Assembly: GCA_010094045.1 (NCBI GenBank)
Contig: ML986604.1
Span: 5,512-69,511 of the forward strand
Length of the DNA stretch: 64,000 nucleotides
From: Lojkania enalia
Taxonomy: Eukaryota > Ascomycota > Dothideomycetes > Pleosporales
Direction: 5' to 3'
Shown piece by piece: positions 45,351 through 57,687 of the stretch; the first letter of the stretch is position 1; every line of letters begins with the position of its first letter. The notes under the pieces are model-generated. The model had not been told where the DNA came from and did not search any database. It saw only the letters and a list, made by a program, of their open reading frames with translations. Both the position numbers and the translations under genes were made by a program.

Positions 45351-47368
45351 ATGGCCTCTATGGGAGATGCAGCAGGCCAAATCGACGTCGACCTCGCTCA
45401 GCGGACGACAGGTTCCATGTTTAGAGATCCGAATGACTGGAACCTAGAGAAATTGCGAAGACTCGTGTATAGTATAGCCGCATCCTCCTATTCTTCAAAA
45501 CACTCACTCTAACGCGTGACTAACAGTGGACCGTATTATACCACCACAGACCACAATGAATTTTATGGATTGTATGTATGAAGGGTTTTTACCCGGAGGC
45601 GGCCGAACGTCTTTTCCAGCCATCTACCATGACGAAGTCCCCTTATGGAATCTCCCTTATAGCCATTGGGCTCCAGCGCCATGGAACAGCATGAAATATT
45701 CACTTATGGACAAATTATCCGGGGAGTATAGCAAGAATGGGCCCGCGATCCCAATGCCTTCTCGTGTTCAGCCATTAAAGGCTAGGTTATGGAGCGGTAT
45801 GGTGCCAATGACTGGAGTTCGTTGGAAGGAAAAGAAGCTTGATGATCCTGATAATTACATGGGATTTTTTGACTTGATGCTTGATATCCTCAAGATATTC
45901 ATGTGGTTTAACGACGAGCAGGTCCAAAATGCTTTTCGGCATGGATTCAACTGGCTGTCGGACGAGTACGGTAAATTTGAGACTGCGATTAACGCACGCC
46001 GCGAAAGAAACGGCATATCGGAGCGTGTCAATATCACTGGCCAATGGGCCGAGTATATGGAGGCGATCTTTACAACTATGACTAATCGTACCTGTAAGTA
46101 TCTTGAATAGAAGGAGCGAACCAAGCGGCCAATTCTCTTTCTAGATAACTGGCTTCTGCAGCGCGTCGACGAGGTTCAGACTAAAAGCTTGGATGAGTAT
46201 AAAGCCGCCATTGATAACGCAGGAAATGACGTTACTGCAATTACGGCGGCCGGTAAAGTGTTCTTTGAGCGCGTCCAGGATCTAAATCTTCTTATCACTA
46301 GGCTCGACTTCACTTTGTTCATGCCGATGGAGGGATACAAAGGCCATACCCCAGCTTATGGCGTCCGAAATTTGCCCCTGGCCGTGAGACAGGATGTCTA
46401 CTACAGGATTGCCGATAGTAAATCTTGGGAAAGCCATGAGCCCTTCGCCAATGATGAGAATCGAAATGTAGGCCTTTGCGATCGCGATGCTTTATTAAAA
46501 TATTTCCGGGAAAGTCGCGAAAACCGCGCGAGTATTAGAAAGGAGTTTCGCGGAGAGCCGAAGAAGTTGGGCGCCGAACATTGGGTTACCATTCTTAAAT
46601 CCCGCATCGACTGGTATTTAAGTCACGGCGGCGACCCAGAACGGCAGACCTGGGGATTTGTCTGTTATCGCCTCACTTACAGACAGACACCCGAAGAGTG
46701 GATACGGTTCAGAGAGAAGCTTGAGGCTGATCTCCTTAAATCCGGTGAGTGGGTCGAAGGCGCGGATAAGGTGAAGGCCACAGGAGGAATTCAGTGGCTT
46801 GATGGACAAGAATTGGGAATTTCTGAAGGCGATATCATAGCTGCTAGGCGGTGAGTAATAATTGCACCACATAATAAGTTGACGTGTATAAGAACACAGC
46901 CTAATATGTCTCAGTCACTTTGCTACCTTTCCAATGACACCAAGTTTCATGCGTCGAATGTGGAAGATGGACTTTCTCGTCGTCGATCCCCAATCTTATG
47001 ATTCTTACATGAGTTCGATGTCAGAACGCGACGAAAGTAAGCCATACGGAGATATGGGCGGTCATGTCCGACTCGTCGACACTGCCGTATATGATCCACA
47101 GCTTATAAAGGAAGTGTCACCGGGATTCACAGGCGACTTCAAAGTACTCACAACTTTGGTGTTCGATGAGTTGTATCCGTTACTTGTATCACTTACCCAA
47201 AGACCACTAGATCTCTGGCCACTAGCAAGGTTGCATCCGCATTCAACATATGTAGGCCAAACAGTCCAAAGTCAAGAGGACGAATGGGAATTGCAACGGG
47301 ATTTGAAGGCAAACATGTTGAGTTCTTTCTTTAATTACCTCAGAATGCAACAAGGGCGTGAAGACTGA
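45351..47368 (+). CDS. Uncharacterised fungal protein, 605 aa, three introns
   Basis: Exons 45351-45464, 45550-46093, 46145-46850 and 46915-47368 join in one frame of 606 codons. Introns 2 and 3 have strong GTAAGT / GTGAGT donors and TAG/CAG acceptors. The first intron uses GTGTAT and the acceptor at 45,549, chosen because the nearer AG breaks the frame. No signal peptide or membrane helix. The middle has regular helices (DWYLSHGGDPERQTWGFVCY, YRQTPEEWIRFREKLEADL) and a WLDGQELGISEGD stretch. The C-terminal third has RRMWKMDFLVVDPQSYDSY and a DELYPLLVSLTQRPLDLWPL region. I recognise no catalytic motif. The overall look is of a conserved fungal cytosolic protein of unknown role. Confidence 0.8.
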
Positions 47369-49702
47369 ATAGCGAGCTATTAATACTACTCTTCTTTCTT
47401 TTTGTTTTCTTTCGCAAATATATCATGTCTATTTTTTTTCTTGAATTGTTGACTACTCTTTGTTCCTGAAGGCCCTTTTGGCAACTTAGTTAGTTCCACT
47501 TCATACCATGGACCCCTCAAACACCTCACCTTACTCCATCGATATCTTTGTCATACAAGTTGCTGCAAAATTTACATTGAGATAGGTAAAATATTGACTA
47601 ATTCAAGCAAAGCCTCGTTCAAAAAGTGTTAGTTCCTACTACTACATTACCTTCACCCAAGTATTCTGGAATTTCAGTTTCAATAGACATCAAGTGGATC
47701 CATTGATCTTCTGTAACTACCAATTGCGGTTGGAAGTCTGTTTGACTAGGGTAGGCCTCTTAGAGATTAGCGTGACATGTGCAATCATCAAGTTGATTTC
47801 TCGCCTTGCCCGTCTGGAATGCCATGCCTATAAACAACTGGCTCCATAAAATATAGCAAGACCCACCCCCTCACAATATCAATAGGCGAGGGGGAGGTAA
47901 TTTGAAACTACTTGTAACTCTGCGGTTCACCGGTACATTAGATAATACCCGTCGAGTTAATCATCGCGGACACAGCTTATTCGACGAGTTGTCGTGAACG
48001 TCCTATTAATTATATTTTCACCACAATATTAAAAGAGTGGAATAAATCTTCTTCCAAGAAATTCCTATTCCTCAAGAATCATGACGTTAAATCCTAATTT
48101 CACGTTCACTAATATTTCTAATCCGGACGAACTTAAAGGGCATGGTATATCATACTCGCTGTTCAGCCATGAGCAATTTTGTAAGAATGAGATGTAGAAG
48201 CCATAGTAACCGCCTAAACGAGATTGTATTCAAAGTTATACCACCATAGGCTTCTGGGCAAATGTCTGCGTCAATGCCAAGTATTACGATAGACCCTATG
48301 AATAAATTGGATTACGGCTTATCAGAGCAGACTATCGAAGGCACATGGGTAGTACAAAATGGTCAATAAGTAGGAATCCATTCCTGTACCCTCCGATTTC
48401 ATAGACCCAGTGGCTCGGCTAGATGCAATGTGTGTATACCACACCGACAGTCCTCGGCCGAACTTGCCGACTCTTACCTCATTACTCATATATCGAAGCA
48501 CGACTCTACAATAATTTTGATTACATGCCTAATAATGCCTCGGTGCAGTCTATGGAACAAGCTCGGATTCCCCATGAAGAACCTTACTGCTTGGTCGCCT
48601 GTCGGCAGGTCCAAGGAACTTTCGTCTCGAGCCCTATAATGTTCGACCGTGTACGGGAAGTCGTCCAGCCTAGTGGACCATTGGGCAACATTGATTGCGA
48701 GAGTTCCCACCTGTACACCGCAACATTGAGAAGAGCGAAGAGGAGACAAGATGAGCCGGATCCTCAAGACAGGGGCGGGTTGAGTAGACCTATCTTTAGA
48801 TTCATAGGCCCAGATGCAAGCGTTATTATTTCCCGGATATAGGTTAGCAAGAGTCGACCAACGGAAGCGGAAAGTATTCGGGGAGGTGAATGTGTAGAAT
48901 AGACAACTCGACGATTTATTGGAGAAAATATGCTTAGCGGAGGTTCCAGCTATTCACGCGAGAGCAACTTCACATTAATTTTGCCTAGAAGGAGCCCAAC
49001 TCTCCTTCAACTGTTGATGGTTCTGGACTCCACAACTATTAAACCACCCAACTTACATCTCTACATAGACATCAGACATTTGTGGCTGCTTTTCAGAAGA
49101 CATACCTCCGCATGTATGACCTCCTGTAACATGGTGGAACGCCATATTATCAGTCCCCAATCATAATCCAACACCAGCCAAAGTATCTAGTCATATCTTG
49201 AGAACTTGGAAACAAAATCTTCCCGATGGTCGGGCATAGATTACCATCTTCACTTCTCTCGTTCGTCTCTTCTTCAATCCCTTCATCCCCCAAAGCGCAT
49301 GGATCGGCTCCATGATTTACCGCCTTCTATCCCTTCGGTCGTTTAATAAATATGTCAGCCGTGGTTCAGCTATAGAGGAAGTATGCCGTATCGGACCCTA
49401 CTCTTCCTAGCACCCATCTGGCGCACGCTTAATTTTCACATAGTTCGCACAGCAAAGCTTTGATGAAACCTCCTTGTAATACTCCAGAAATACTTCGCCG
49501 AGTGGTCCGATCTTCGGTGCCTCCTACTCTGTTCCCTCATGCAAGCGGCTAGGGGAGCAGATCTAGAACCTGACCGACGAGAATTCATATTTAGAGTGGG
49601 AATAGTTATGGGAAAGATGAGAATAGTTGACTGGGACGTGTTGACTGAGGTCATTTAGAGCGTAATGTTGTACGATGGGATACTAGATACCGCATGGAAA
49701 TC
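47369..49702. other. Non-coding or heavily decayed stretch, with weak hints of a dead transcription factor gene
   Basis: At 48,080-48,170 the plus strand reads MTLNPNFTFTNISNPDELK, which resembles the short lead-in of fungal Zn-cluster-type regulators (F-x-N-x-S/T-x-P-D-E-L-K). At 49,440-49,655 another plus frame, with two stops, ends in REFIFRVGIVMGKMRIVDWD, like the tail of such regulators. The 1.2 kb between has only unconnected short frames. The evidence is too thin to call a gene. Confidence 0.25.
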
Positions 49703-49851
49703 CGTCACGTGTTTCTACTATCCTATTATAGTTGGCCTGTTTTCAGGCCTATATAGTCTCGCCACTGCCAGCCTCTGACCAGGTAGGCCACTTACTCTCC
49801 TTCAATACATCAATATTTGCCTCAGCAATTGATGCTGCCTGATACACGACA
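49703..49851 (-). repeat. 149-bp solo LTR
   Basis: Near-identical in length and sequence to 62956-63104. The rightmost bases on the minus strand match the last 100 bases of the copia LTR at 10,737-10,836, so the minus strand is taken as the element strand. Flanking bases AAATC and AATTC agree at four of five positions and may be a decayed target duplication. Confidence 0.75.
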
Positions 49852-50259
49852 AATTCTGTGAGGATTAACAGGCAGAGATTATGCAACCACATAGAGGAAA
49901 TTTCGGGGATATTGTGGATTTCCATCTCGGCAGATTATAGGGGCCTTGTGGAAAGATTGATTGGTAGCAATCCTCGCAGCGTGGATTGATCCTGAGCCCC
50001 TAAATCAATTAGATCATCACCTCACTAGGCGATAGTTTGCAAGAAACCAATGGGTCAAAGACACAAGTCATCAAGGCAAAGATTAATTATATTTGCTCAT
50101 TTAATTCTTTCAAAGATGATACGTACTCTCTCCCATCTTTGCAGCAGTGGCAGCGTCTTCGCACCCGGTAAGCTCGGCTATATGATTCTTGCGCACTCGC
50201 ACCTACACGCGTATCCACCAAATAATCGCAATTTCTCTCCATACTAGCTATTTACTACG

Positions 50260-51763
50260 GATACTCGTGAACAGAAAATTCAGCTAGCTATTAGCGATTA
50301 TTACGCAAGTCTCTATCCTAGTAAACGAGCTGCGGCGAAGGCCTACAACGTCCCTAAATCGATCCTAAGAAATCGCCTGAATGGCGCGACAAATAGCGCT
50401 GCCAACCATCAATACCAGCAGCGGCTAACCTCTAAGCAAGAAGAATTCTTAATTGAATGGATACTCGAAGAAGAAGCGCGCCCCTTGCCCCCTTCGCACG
50501 CTCGAGCCCGCGAATTGGCTAATCGAGTCTTGCGAATGAATGGCGATCAAAAACTAATTAGCAAGCTCTGGATATTATACTTTATCAGGCGGAATTGGCG
50601 AGTAGCCTCCGTAGTATGCAAGATTGAGGCTTCTAGAGCTGCTGCGGCTACACCTAAGTAGCTGCGCGCCTTTATAGAGCTCTATAAACGTACGCGATAG
50701 AGGCTGAGTGTATAGGTGGAAGATATCTATAATATGGGTGAGACTGGTATCACACTCGGCGTATGTACGAATACCCTAGTCCTTGCTAGCTTATCAAAAA
50801 TGAAGGCTTATATTATATCTCCAGAGGATTGTAAGTAGGTATCAATAATTGAGTGCGTCTCCGCCGTGGGTAGGCGATTACAGTGTCTGATTAACCCCAA
50901 AAGCAGGAGCCTACAATCTACCTAGTTTACAACCAACATAGTCCTAGATTGATTATACACTACTTCAGAGAATGGTTAGACATCGTATGCAATTGGCACT
51001 GAGTGACTACGGAATACTTTTATATCTCAAACGGCTGTCGCTGGCTCGCAGAGCCGCCTATTGCTAGTAGACAGCTATAGCAGCCATTCCTCATATATTC
51101 TACAGCCTCTAGATTTAGCACTTTTACCGGTTGTTAAGTCGAATTATCGACAGCATATTCAGGTCTTAGCTGCCCTTGACGATGCGGCGCCTGTAAAGAA
51201 AGAACGCTTTATGTATTGCTATAACTATACTAGAGATAAGGGCCTTACTGAGCGTACTATTCGGGCTGGCTGGTAACGGACAGGCCTCTACCTATTTAAT
51301 ATCAGCCTGGTAATCCAATCCTCACAGGTTCAAGGCCGGCCTACCCAGCCCAGCCGGCCTATATCAGCTATTAATGCCCTTCACAATACGCTTTAGAGCG
51401 CTCAGGACCTCTATCACGCGCAAAAGCGGCTTCAGAAATCTGAAAATATTACTCACACCACTCGACTAGTCTTCTACAAAGCTGGCAAGGCTATATCTGC
51501 TACAAACGCCAGGGCAGCATTAATGGAAGTAGAGAAAGTACGCCTCAAGTGCCAACTAGAGGGTGCTGGCCCTACAAAGCCCGCGTAGAAAAGTTCAAGT
51601 AGACCCACAGGAGAGGTTTACAAATATCGAGAATATCAAGAAGGCTCAGGATCAATCAGATGCTGAGCAGGCCCGTAGAAGGGCGATTTCTGCGGGGGCT
51701 GCTGCCGAGGTGGTAGAGGCTACTGCAGCTACAACTCTCGAATATATGTGCGATCAGTGGTAA
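50260..51763 (+). pseudogene. pogo/Fot-type transposase pseudogene
   Basis: The plus strand reads an N-terminal helix-turn-helix (YPSKRAAAKAYNVPKSILRNR, psq type), then a CENP-B-type domain (QRLTSKQEEFLIEWILEEEARPLPP ...). In-frame TAG stops follow at TPK, RTR and SV positions. The DDE part keeps NMGETGI, LLVDSYSSHSS (catalytic Asp) and YILQPLDLALL, but about 25 residues normally between these last two are deleted. A C-terminal frame (VDPQERFTNIENIKKAQDQ ...) ends at 51,763. Several stops are CAG-to-TAG changes, the RIP type. No terminal inverted repeats were found by eye. It ends 94 bases past the stop codon of the esterase gene on the other strand. Confidence 0.82.
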
Positions 51764-51856
51764 TTATCTACGTAAATTACTTCGTTATACGGCGTTTTGA
51801 TAGGGTGGCTAGCTTTAGGCGACTGCACAAGAACTATATAGCCGAGATTAACCTTC

Positions 51857-52865
51857 TCACCAATCTAGGAAATAATCAATCCCATCACACAAGGCCGCCG
51901 CGGCCACAGCGGCATGATCGCTAAATGGATACTCGTGTATTTCAATATCCCTCAACTTCGGGCTGTCCTGCAGTTCATTATACAACCGATTAGTCAAATC
52001 CGTCATTCTCATCGGCTCAAGAATGCTCTTCCTGAACTCATACTCCTCCTCCGTCTCCGTCCTCCTTTTGACAGGATACTGTTCCAATCCACCATAACTA
52101 ATCTGGAAGGCGGGCTTCATTGTCCCGTTCGGGAGACCTTCAGATTTAAGAGGGTCAAGGTGCGAAAGGATATAGTCATTGTTCCAGAACAAGGCAGGAG
52201 AAGCAGTCATGAAGGTGTCAAAAAGGTCTGGTCGTACTAGTAACGCATAGAGGACAAAAAGGCCCCCAAATGAATGCCCGTAAAGCCCGTCGCGGTTGAA
52301 ATCTACGTTCGGGAAAGCCATGTTGCGGACCCAAGGTCGGAGGACGTCATCCAGGAAGGCAATGAAGTTATCGGCATTGGAAGGGACGCCAGGTAATTCT
52401 GCTGGAGTGCAATTGGCACATACAGGAGGCTGATAATCGTAGCTACGGCCATTCGAGTACGGAGAATCCGATATTAAATCAAGATAACCGATGCTCACGA
52501 CAATGGTGTCTGGCTGCGCAAATTCAACTGGACGACGCCGGCGGAAGGCTTCGGTGGCTGTTTGACCCAGCGCATTTCCGTCAAGGACATACCTAGTAGT
52601 TATTTAAGCCAGAATTCCATAATCGATTAAGTTTCGCGTAGATTTAGCCCCGCTTGCTGGGTAGGGAGGATGCAAGAACGTACAATGTATCGACGATACT
52701 ATCAACGTTCGTTGACGTCCAATTCAGTGGCCACGCGAGCTGTACTTGGTATTCCCAAGTTCCGTTAGTGACATTCCAATAAGCGATGTTCGGGAGGACA
52801 GTAGGAGGGAAAGAAGTGATAATAGGGTGGAACGACCACGTCCCGATCGATGAACCGTTTGTCAT
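51857..52865 (-). CDS. Siderophore-esterase-like alpha/beta hydrolase (esterase D / IroE type), 305 aa, one intron
   Basis: Exons 52684-52865 and 51857-52592 join across a 91-base intron (52593-52683, GTACGT...TAG), giving the continuous stretch TLYVLDGNALGQ and 306 codons. YVLDGN is the strand-turn that opens the esterase D fold. The nucleophile elbow is GHSFGG with Ser168, the acid is expected in the EGLPNGTMKP to RTETEEEYEF part, and the base His is in FSDHAAVAA near the end. Related fungal and bacterial enzymes hydrolyse trilactone or ester bonds of siderophores inside the cell. No signal peptide is visible, which fits an intracellular role. No siderophore synthesis gene lies nearby, so the substrate is inferred. 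Confidence 0.85.
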
Positions 52866-54187
52866 GATTCACGGGGCTCCCTTTAAAACTATGCGTTTCG
52901 TATGAATCCTGAAAATATGTGCTCTCATCCCTTTAGAGTCTTTAGTCTTTATACTGTCATCTCAAAGCAGCGGTGAGAGACAGAGAGGCTGACATAGGCC
53001 GGAACAACTTGTTTATCGCATGTGCGCCACATGCGCCATCCACGCCCATCACGACGTTAAAGGCTCCTGGCGACGCCCCCCTAGCTAGGATGTCATCCAA
53101 AAGGAGTTAGCATGGAAAGCGGTTCACACGGTTCCATCCCGGCATTTGCGTTCCAAATCCCGGCCGTTAGCGAACATCAAGTTAGCTACTCCGAACCTAG
53201 CATCGCAGCTTTGTAAGATCATAGCTCTGTAGCAACCGAGTATGTAGATACATGGTCGAAGTCGGCTACTGCGCATGCGGTCGCGAGTATACGGCGTGCC
53301 TGAGTCAAGAGAGGATCTATGCGAGCCACTTCTAGTCTTCTAGGTTTAAGTGAGGGGAAAACTGCAGTACCGTACATGTCGAAACTATTGGAACATCCCA
53401 GAAATATCGACCACAGCCTCGGCACAGGAATCCAAGCCCTAGCCTGTGGCTCGGATTCTACATGTACAAAGATCACCATGAGGCTTTTATGCGAACTCCA
53501 GCGCTAACGTGAGTCAAAAGCGTCAAAACTTAGGACGGGCCAAGCAATCTCTCATTTAGATGCTCGGAGATATCGTGCCGGCATGGAATTTGATAAGGTG
53601 TAGGAATAAAACCCAATTCTATTGAAGTCGGGGAGAAAACACTCCTAGTACTATATCACGTGATGAGATAGTTCACCGCAATGGGTAGTGTGGTGAATTC
53701 GGTGAGGGAAAGCACCATTATATTATATTTAGACCTGTCATATTGAACTTGAATAAGTTGTGCGTGGATGCACCATCGCGGCTCTCAAGTCCTTATCCTA
53801 CGGGGAAACTAAGTCAAGCACAATGTTCGCTGCGCGAAGTTTAATGTCTATTTGTTCATGAATGGGAAACACGCTAACTGGCGCGCTTCGTTTACTATTT
53901 GGCAAGATTGAATCATGATGGGTTTGAGTTAGTGTGGGACGTTAGACAGGGATTCGCTCCGCTAGATACTCGTCCTATCGCTGCAGGCACTAATGTATCC
54001 GTGCTCTACCTCAAACTCTCATCCGATACGTAACGAGGGTAGTAGTATCGCAAATTTTCATGCACATCAGGTACATTCAATTCCTATTGGAAGTGGAGTG
54101 GTATTTGCTACCGATAATTGTTCTGATTATCGCTTTGCCATGTCCACTATCGACATCGTGATCCCTAGTCCAATCCATGTTACTAGA
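52866..54187. other. Gene-free stretch upstream of the esterase
   Basis: A minus frame at 53,219-53,479 (86 codons) and others are open but without motif or start context. Nothing else seen. Confidence 0.4.
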
Positions 54188-54345
54188 TCATGCTCTGTCG
54201 AAATATAGAGTTAGATATAAGAAGATACCACCTCTCCGGAGATAGCCTACGGAAAAGAGTTCATGAACCGTCGTCTGTATAGCCAGTGTTCCACAACATT
54301 TGATTTCGCGTCCGAAGGCTTCGTCACGATTGTTGAAGATGCCTT

Positions 54346-54615
54346 TCAAAGAGCCTGAATTATTTCCACAAACCTTTTCCATCTTAGATCTAAGTTGCCC
54401 ATCCGCTCTTTTGTAGCCATCAAGTCGTCGACTGCTATCTGAAGTTGGGACCTTGCGCTCCTGGTCTGGGTCTCGGAATTGTTAAGACTTGTTTTTGTTG
54501 AATTGCGCGCCTTGGTTGCTTTGACTAGCTGTTGTACGAGATACACCACTTCGGCCGACTTTCTGAGGATCTCGTCCATAAGCCGGCTGCTTTCTAGTAC
54601 TAGGTCGTTTATTTG
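54346..54615 (-). pseudogene. Coiled-coil fragment
   Basis: The minus frame reads NDLVLESSRLMDEILRKSAE, VVYLVQQLVKATKA and SQLQIAVDDLMATKERMGN with heptad-like Leu/Val spacing, then stops. It directly abuts the hydroxyacid dehydrogenase fragment at 54,616 in another frame, so two relics have been joined or one replaced part of the other. Parent gene not recognised. Confidence 0.35.
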
Positions 54616-54868
54616 TTGATGAAGTACTTAAGATACGACACAATGTCTTTTGCTATAGCTTTCGCAGCTGCTTCCTCTCCGTTCGGATTAGATATTTGCA
54701 TGATACTAGCCGGGGCAATTGCAGTCGGCGCGTCCAATTTATGCCCCAATATTGTTGTACTCAAGTTTGGAAACGATCCTATCTTAACGAGCTATCGAGG
54801 TATGATGGATCATTTCTTGAATGCTTCGCGGTTCTTGTGTGACTCCTGGATGCTAGTGGAGCCATGTA
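54616..54868 (-). pseudogene. Fragment of an FMN-dependent alpha-hydroxyacid dehydrogenase/oxidase
   Basis: The minus frame reads STSIQESHKNREAFKK, a stop, SIIPR, a stop, then KIGSFPNLSTTILGHKLDAP and TAIAPASIMQISNPNGEEAA. The last two pieces match the start of the FMN-binding barrel of the lactate dehydrogenase / glycolate oxidase family (I-R-P-R-x-L-V ... S-T-x-I-L-G-x-K ... P-x-x-I-A-P-x ... P-x-G-E-x-A). Only about 80 of some 370 residues remain, with two stops. Confidence 0.75.
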
Positions 54869-55701
54869 CGTAACCTTAAGATTCTGCGGATAGTCGTTTG
54901 TAGACCTCTTCTTCCCATCTGCTAACCTAAAATATGGCTAGTGAGCGCTCGTAATGTAGATCTTTTTAATATGTCTTCCTCGAATGCAATGCTGTCCTTA
55001 GCTTGTGCTTAGCCACTTTGTGTCTGAAAGATAAAGCGTGATTTGCAGACATTCTAGACATCCTAGAATACTGTTTTGGGAATAATATGCTCAGGAATGG
55101 ATAAGAAGGGATGAGAAATGTCTTACAGGGCTTATATCTAAGCTTTTTGGGATGCCCGGAAGCATATATCGTCGTCCCACTAAAATGCTCCCTAGAATAG
55201 GAACCTATCAAGACTTAGATGTACCTCTCCTAATCGCTAGCGAGACCCTTTGTTTCTGGCACGTCTCCCCACCATAATTTATTTAGTAGATAGAATCTTT
55301 GGTTTCGGTCCAACGATTTGATCCATTTATAACCATCATACGTGGTCTGTGTTTAAAGCAGAGATGGGATGGCTCTATCAGAGAGACAGACATAAGCAGA
55401 TTCAAACCCACAAATTGTCATATTGATGTGAGGGTACATATGCACCTATACGTCATAATCGCGACTTCTTCTCTCCGACGCCCTGGGAGCTTAACTAGTT
55501 CCTACCTGCTACCTATACAACAAATATCGGATGATATAGACGGAAGAAGATGCTAGCTATATTGGCCTCTATTTTAGGATTGATGACAAAGGGTCGCGGC
55601 GTTCGTCAGCTACCAACAGCACTGTGCACATGGAACTCCTTGCGAGGTTCTACAGAGTCTGCATATCTCTAGCACTAAAGCAAATTCTATAGTTGTTTAC
55701 A
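54869..55701. other. Gene-free stretch
   Basis: Short frames without motifs on both strands. No repeat seen. Confidence 0.4.
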
Positions 55702-56296
55702 TTACAACTTCGAACCAAGCTTCAATCTAGAGTCATGCGGCATAATGCCATCAGTACCACCACTTGTGTCAATCTTCGACCCGTAAACGATATTGTCTTG
55801 TCCAAGCATAACGCGAAGCGGCTCTTGCATGAAATTCTTCCCGTCCTCTGCTCCATATTAGCAGTGACAATACTATCCGCAAAGTACATACCGTACAACT
55901 TCTCTGCGAAGACAGGAGAGTTGGAAAACTTGATCCAATCATCCAAACTCCTCAGATGAATCTCACTCATAGCATCATACGATAGCGGCTCCATTCCCAG
56001 GGATTTTAACTGCTTCTTCTGTTCCGGTGTAGTGTGGGTCTGCGACTGCTTAGCGACTAATTCGAGAATGTGAAGGGTGTAGCCATTTTGCCAACCTGCA
56101 CATATCGCAGGACGTGCGCATTGAGACCTTGTGCTGCCATGGTCAAATCAGCATGCACAGTCCTCCACCATTCTTGGAATTTCTCTTGTGATATATCAGG
56201 GCGCTTGTGAAAGAACATAAGAAGGCGGACATAGGGCTGTTGATTTGGCCTGTGTTCTGGACGAAACTCGGAGAATGTGAATTTGTGCTTGTCCAT
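55702..56296 (-). CDS. EthD-domain protein, 167 aa, two introns
   Basis: Exons 56096-56296, 55892-56048 and 55702-55847 join in one frame of 168 codons. Intron 1 (56049-56095) has a weak donor GTTGGC and acceptor AAG; intron 2 (55848-55891) has GTATGT and CAG. The product starts MDKHKFTFSEF, has the EthD core PYVRLLMFFHKRPDISQ with EEF/EWW-type downstream residues (KFQEWWRTVHADL), DDWIKFSNSPVF and ends with VMLGQDNIVYGSKID. EthD-type dimeric alpha/beta-barrel proteins act in ether degradation in bacteria and as small tailoring enzymes (for example dehydratases or decarboxylases) in fungal polyketide pathways. Partners are not visible here, so the role is open. Confidence 0.82.
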
Positions 56297-56703
56297 ATCG
56301 ACTTGTAGACTGAGTTCAAAAGTTGGAAGGAGGTGTCACCTAGCATCTCAGTCGGAGATGTTAGTATAAAGTACCTAGATATAATGTTGATGGGCGAGGG
56401 GTACCAGTTGCTTAGCGAGGAACAGCTCGGGTGAGTAGATCCGGGGTTGTATATACCCGCCTCAAACGCGCACGAATATGTTGAAGCGAAAACAGATATT
56501 ATGGCACTGTATGTTTTTCATAACCTAAGACCAAGCTAAAGAGTCCCTGGTTAAGATGTAGAGATAGAGTCTTGCTTTTGCTACTATTTCAGATATTAAG
56601 GAAAGGGTATATCTAAGCGACGCAATAATCTCAACGAACATTAACCGTAAACAGACTCCTATATTTAAAAAAACCCAAAAAAAAGAAAAAATATTTTAAG
56701 AAT
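56297..56703. other. Intergenic region between EthD and metalloprotease genes
   Basis: It includes an A-rich stretch at 56,665-56,705. No coding signal. Confidence 0.4.
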
Positions 56704-57687
56704 TTAAATCTTCAGAAGCATCCTATCTGTAGAAAGAAAATCCTTAGAGTCATCTTGTTGCTGTTCGAAGCTCTGCTTGAACGCCGCCAAGGCAGCCAAG
56801 ATGCCGCAAACCATTAGGAAAAGAGAAATGAGAGACCAGATAACTCCCCAGCATTGAGAAGAACCGCCGTACCGTTTCGCGAAGACGCTTGCGTCCGACG
56901 AATTTACTTTCCGGAGGATCAAGTCGTCGCAGATATCCCATACGCTGTAGAGAGAGGACATAACTCCGATAAATAGCTAAGTTTATCAGTCAATAGCTCG
57001 AACTATCGAAAAGGGATACTTACCACAACCCATCGAAGGGCTTCTCCGTGTTTAATGAACCAGAATGCCACCATTAGGCCTACAGCGAGGAGAATAGTTA
57101 TAATGGTAAGCCAATCCTTTCTCGCCCACCAAAGCGTCAACAGGAAACAAACACCCAAGACGATACTCGCTATTTTGCTAGCTACGATATTGAACCCGCA
57201 AAACGTGAGAAGAGCGCCGATGAGCGATGAGCCCAAATACCCAGCAGGAAGGGTAACGGCTTGCCATCCTCCCTGCATATGCGTGACACCGCCTTCATTG
57301 GGATCCAACGAAATCGACTTCACGCGTCCGCCAGTACAGCAGGCCGTTATAGCATGCCCGAACTCATGAAAAGCAATCACCAGCATCTACAATATAGGTC
57401 AGCTGATTGCCAAGGCTAACCGATCGTAGCGTATGCGGCGTTCGACATACCTTGAAGGGCCATAGCACCCATCGTACATATGGAATATTCCATAAAAGCG
57501 CAATAACAACAATATAGACTGCGATAATTCCTAGCGTCACCGCTTGGGTGTGGTTCACGGATAATCCGCGGCGAGCAAAATGATGGAGATGCGGCTGGGC
57601 AATGGCCGGGCCGGCTGTGACAAGTGCGCGTCTAGCCAGCTTCGCGAGGTCGCGACGATCAGGGGTTGGCAGCACTATTGGAGCCAT
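56704..57687 (-). CDS. M50B-like membrane zinc metalloprotease, 290 aa, two introns
   Basis: Exons 57451-57687, 57024-57386 and 56704-56976 join with all introns in phase 0 (291 codons). The N-terminal 50 residues are polar and Arg/His-rich, then the first membrane segment VTLGIIAVYIVVIALLW. The zinc motif HEFGH (His86, Glu87, His90) sits in the next membrane segment (LVIAFHEFGHAI). Further segments follow: AGYLGSSLIGALLTF, IVLGVCFLLTLWW, TIITILLAVGLMVAF and, near the end, LISLFLMVCGILAALAAF. The NxxPDG-type second metal ligand of classical M50 proteases is not obvious; WDICDDLILRKVNSSDAS after the membrane core is the conserved region in this fungal and plant group. It belongs to the peptidase M50B-like group; its substrate and membrane are unknown. 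Confidence 0.88.

Noticed and set aside
50050..50247. Plus frame just left of the pogo transposase as its N-terminus
   Set aside because: It does not join in frame with the helix-turn-helix part and shows no splice site.
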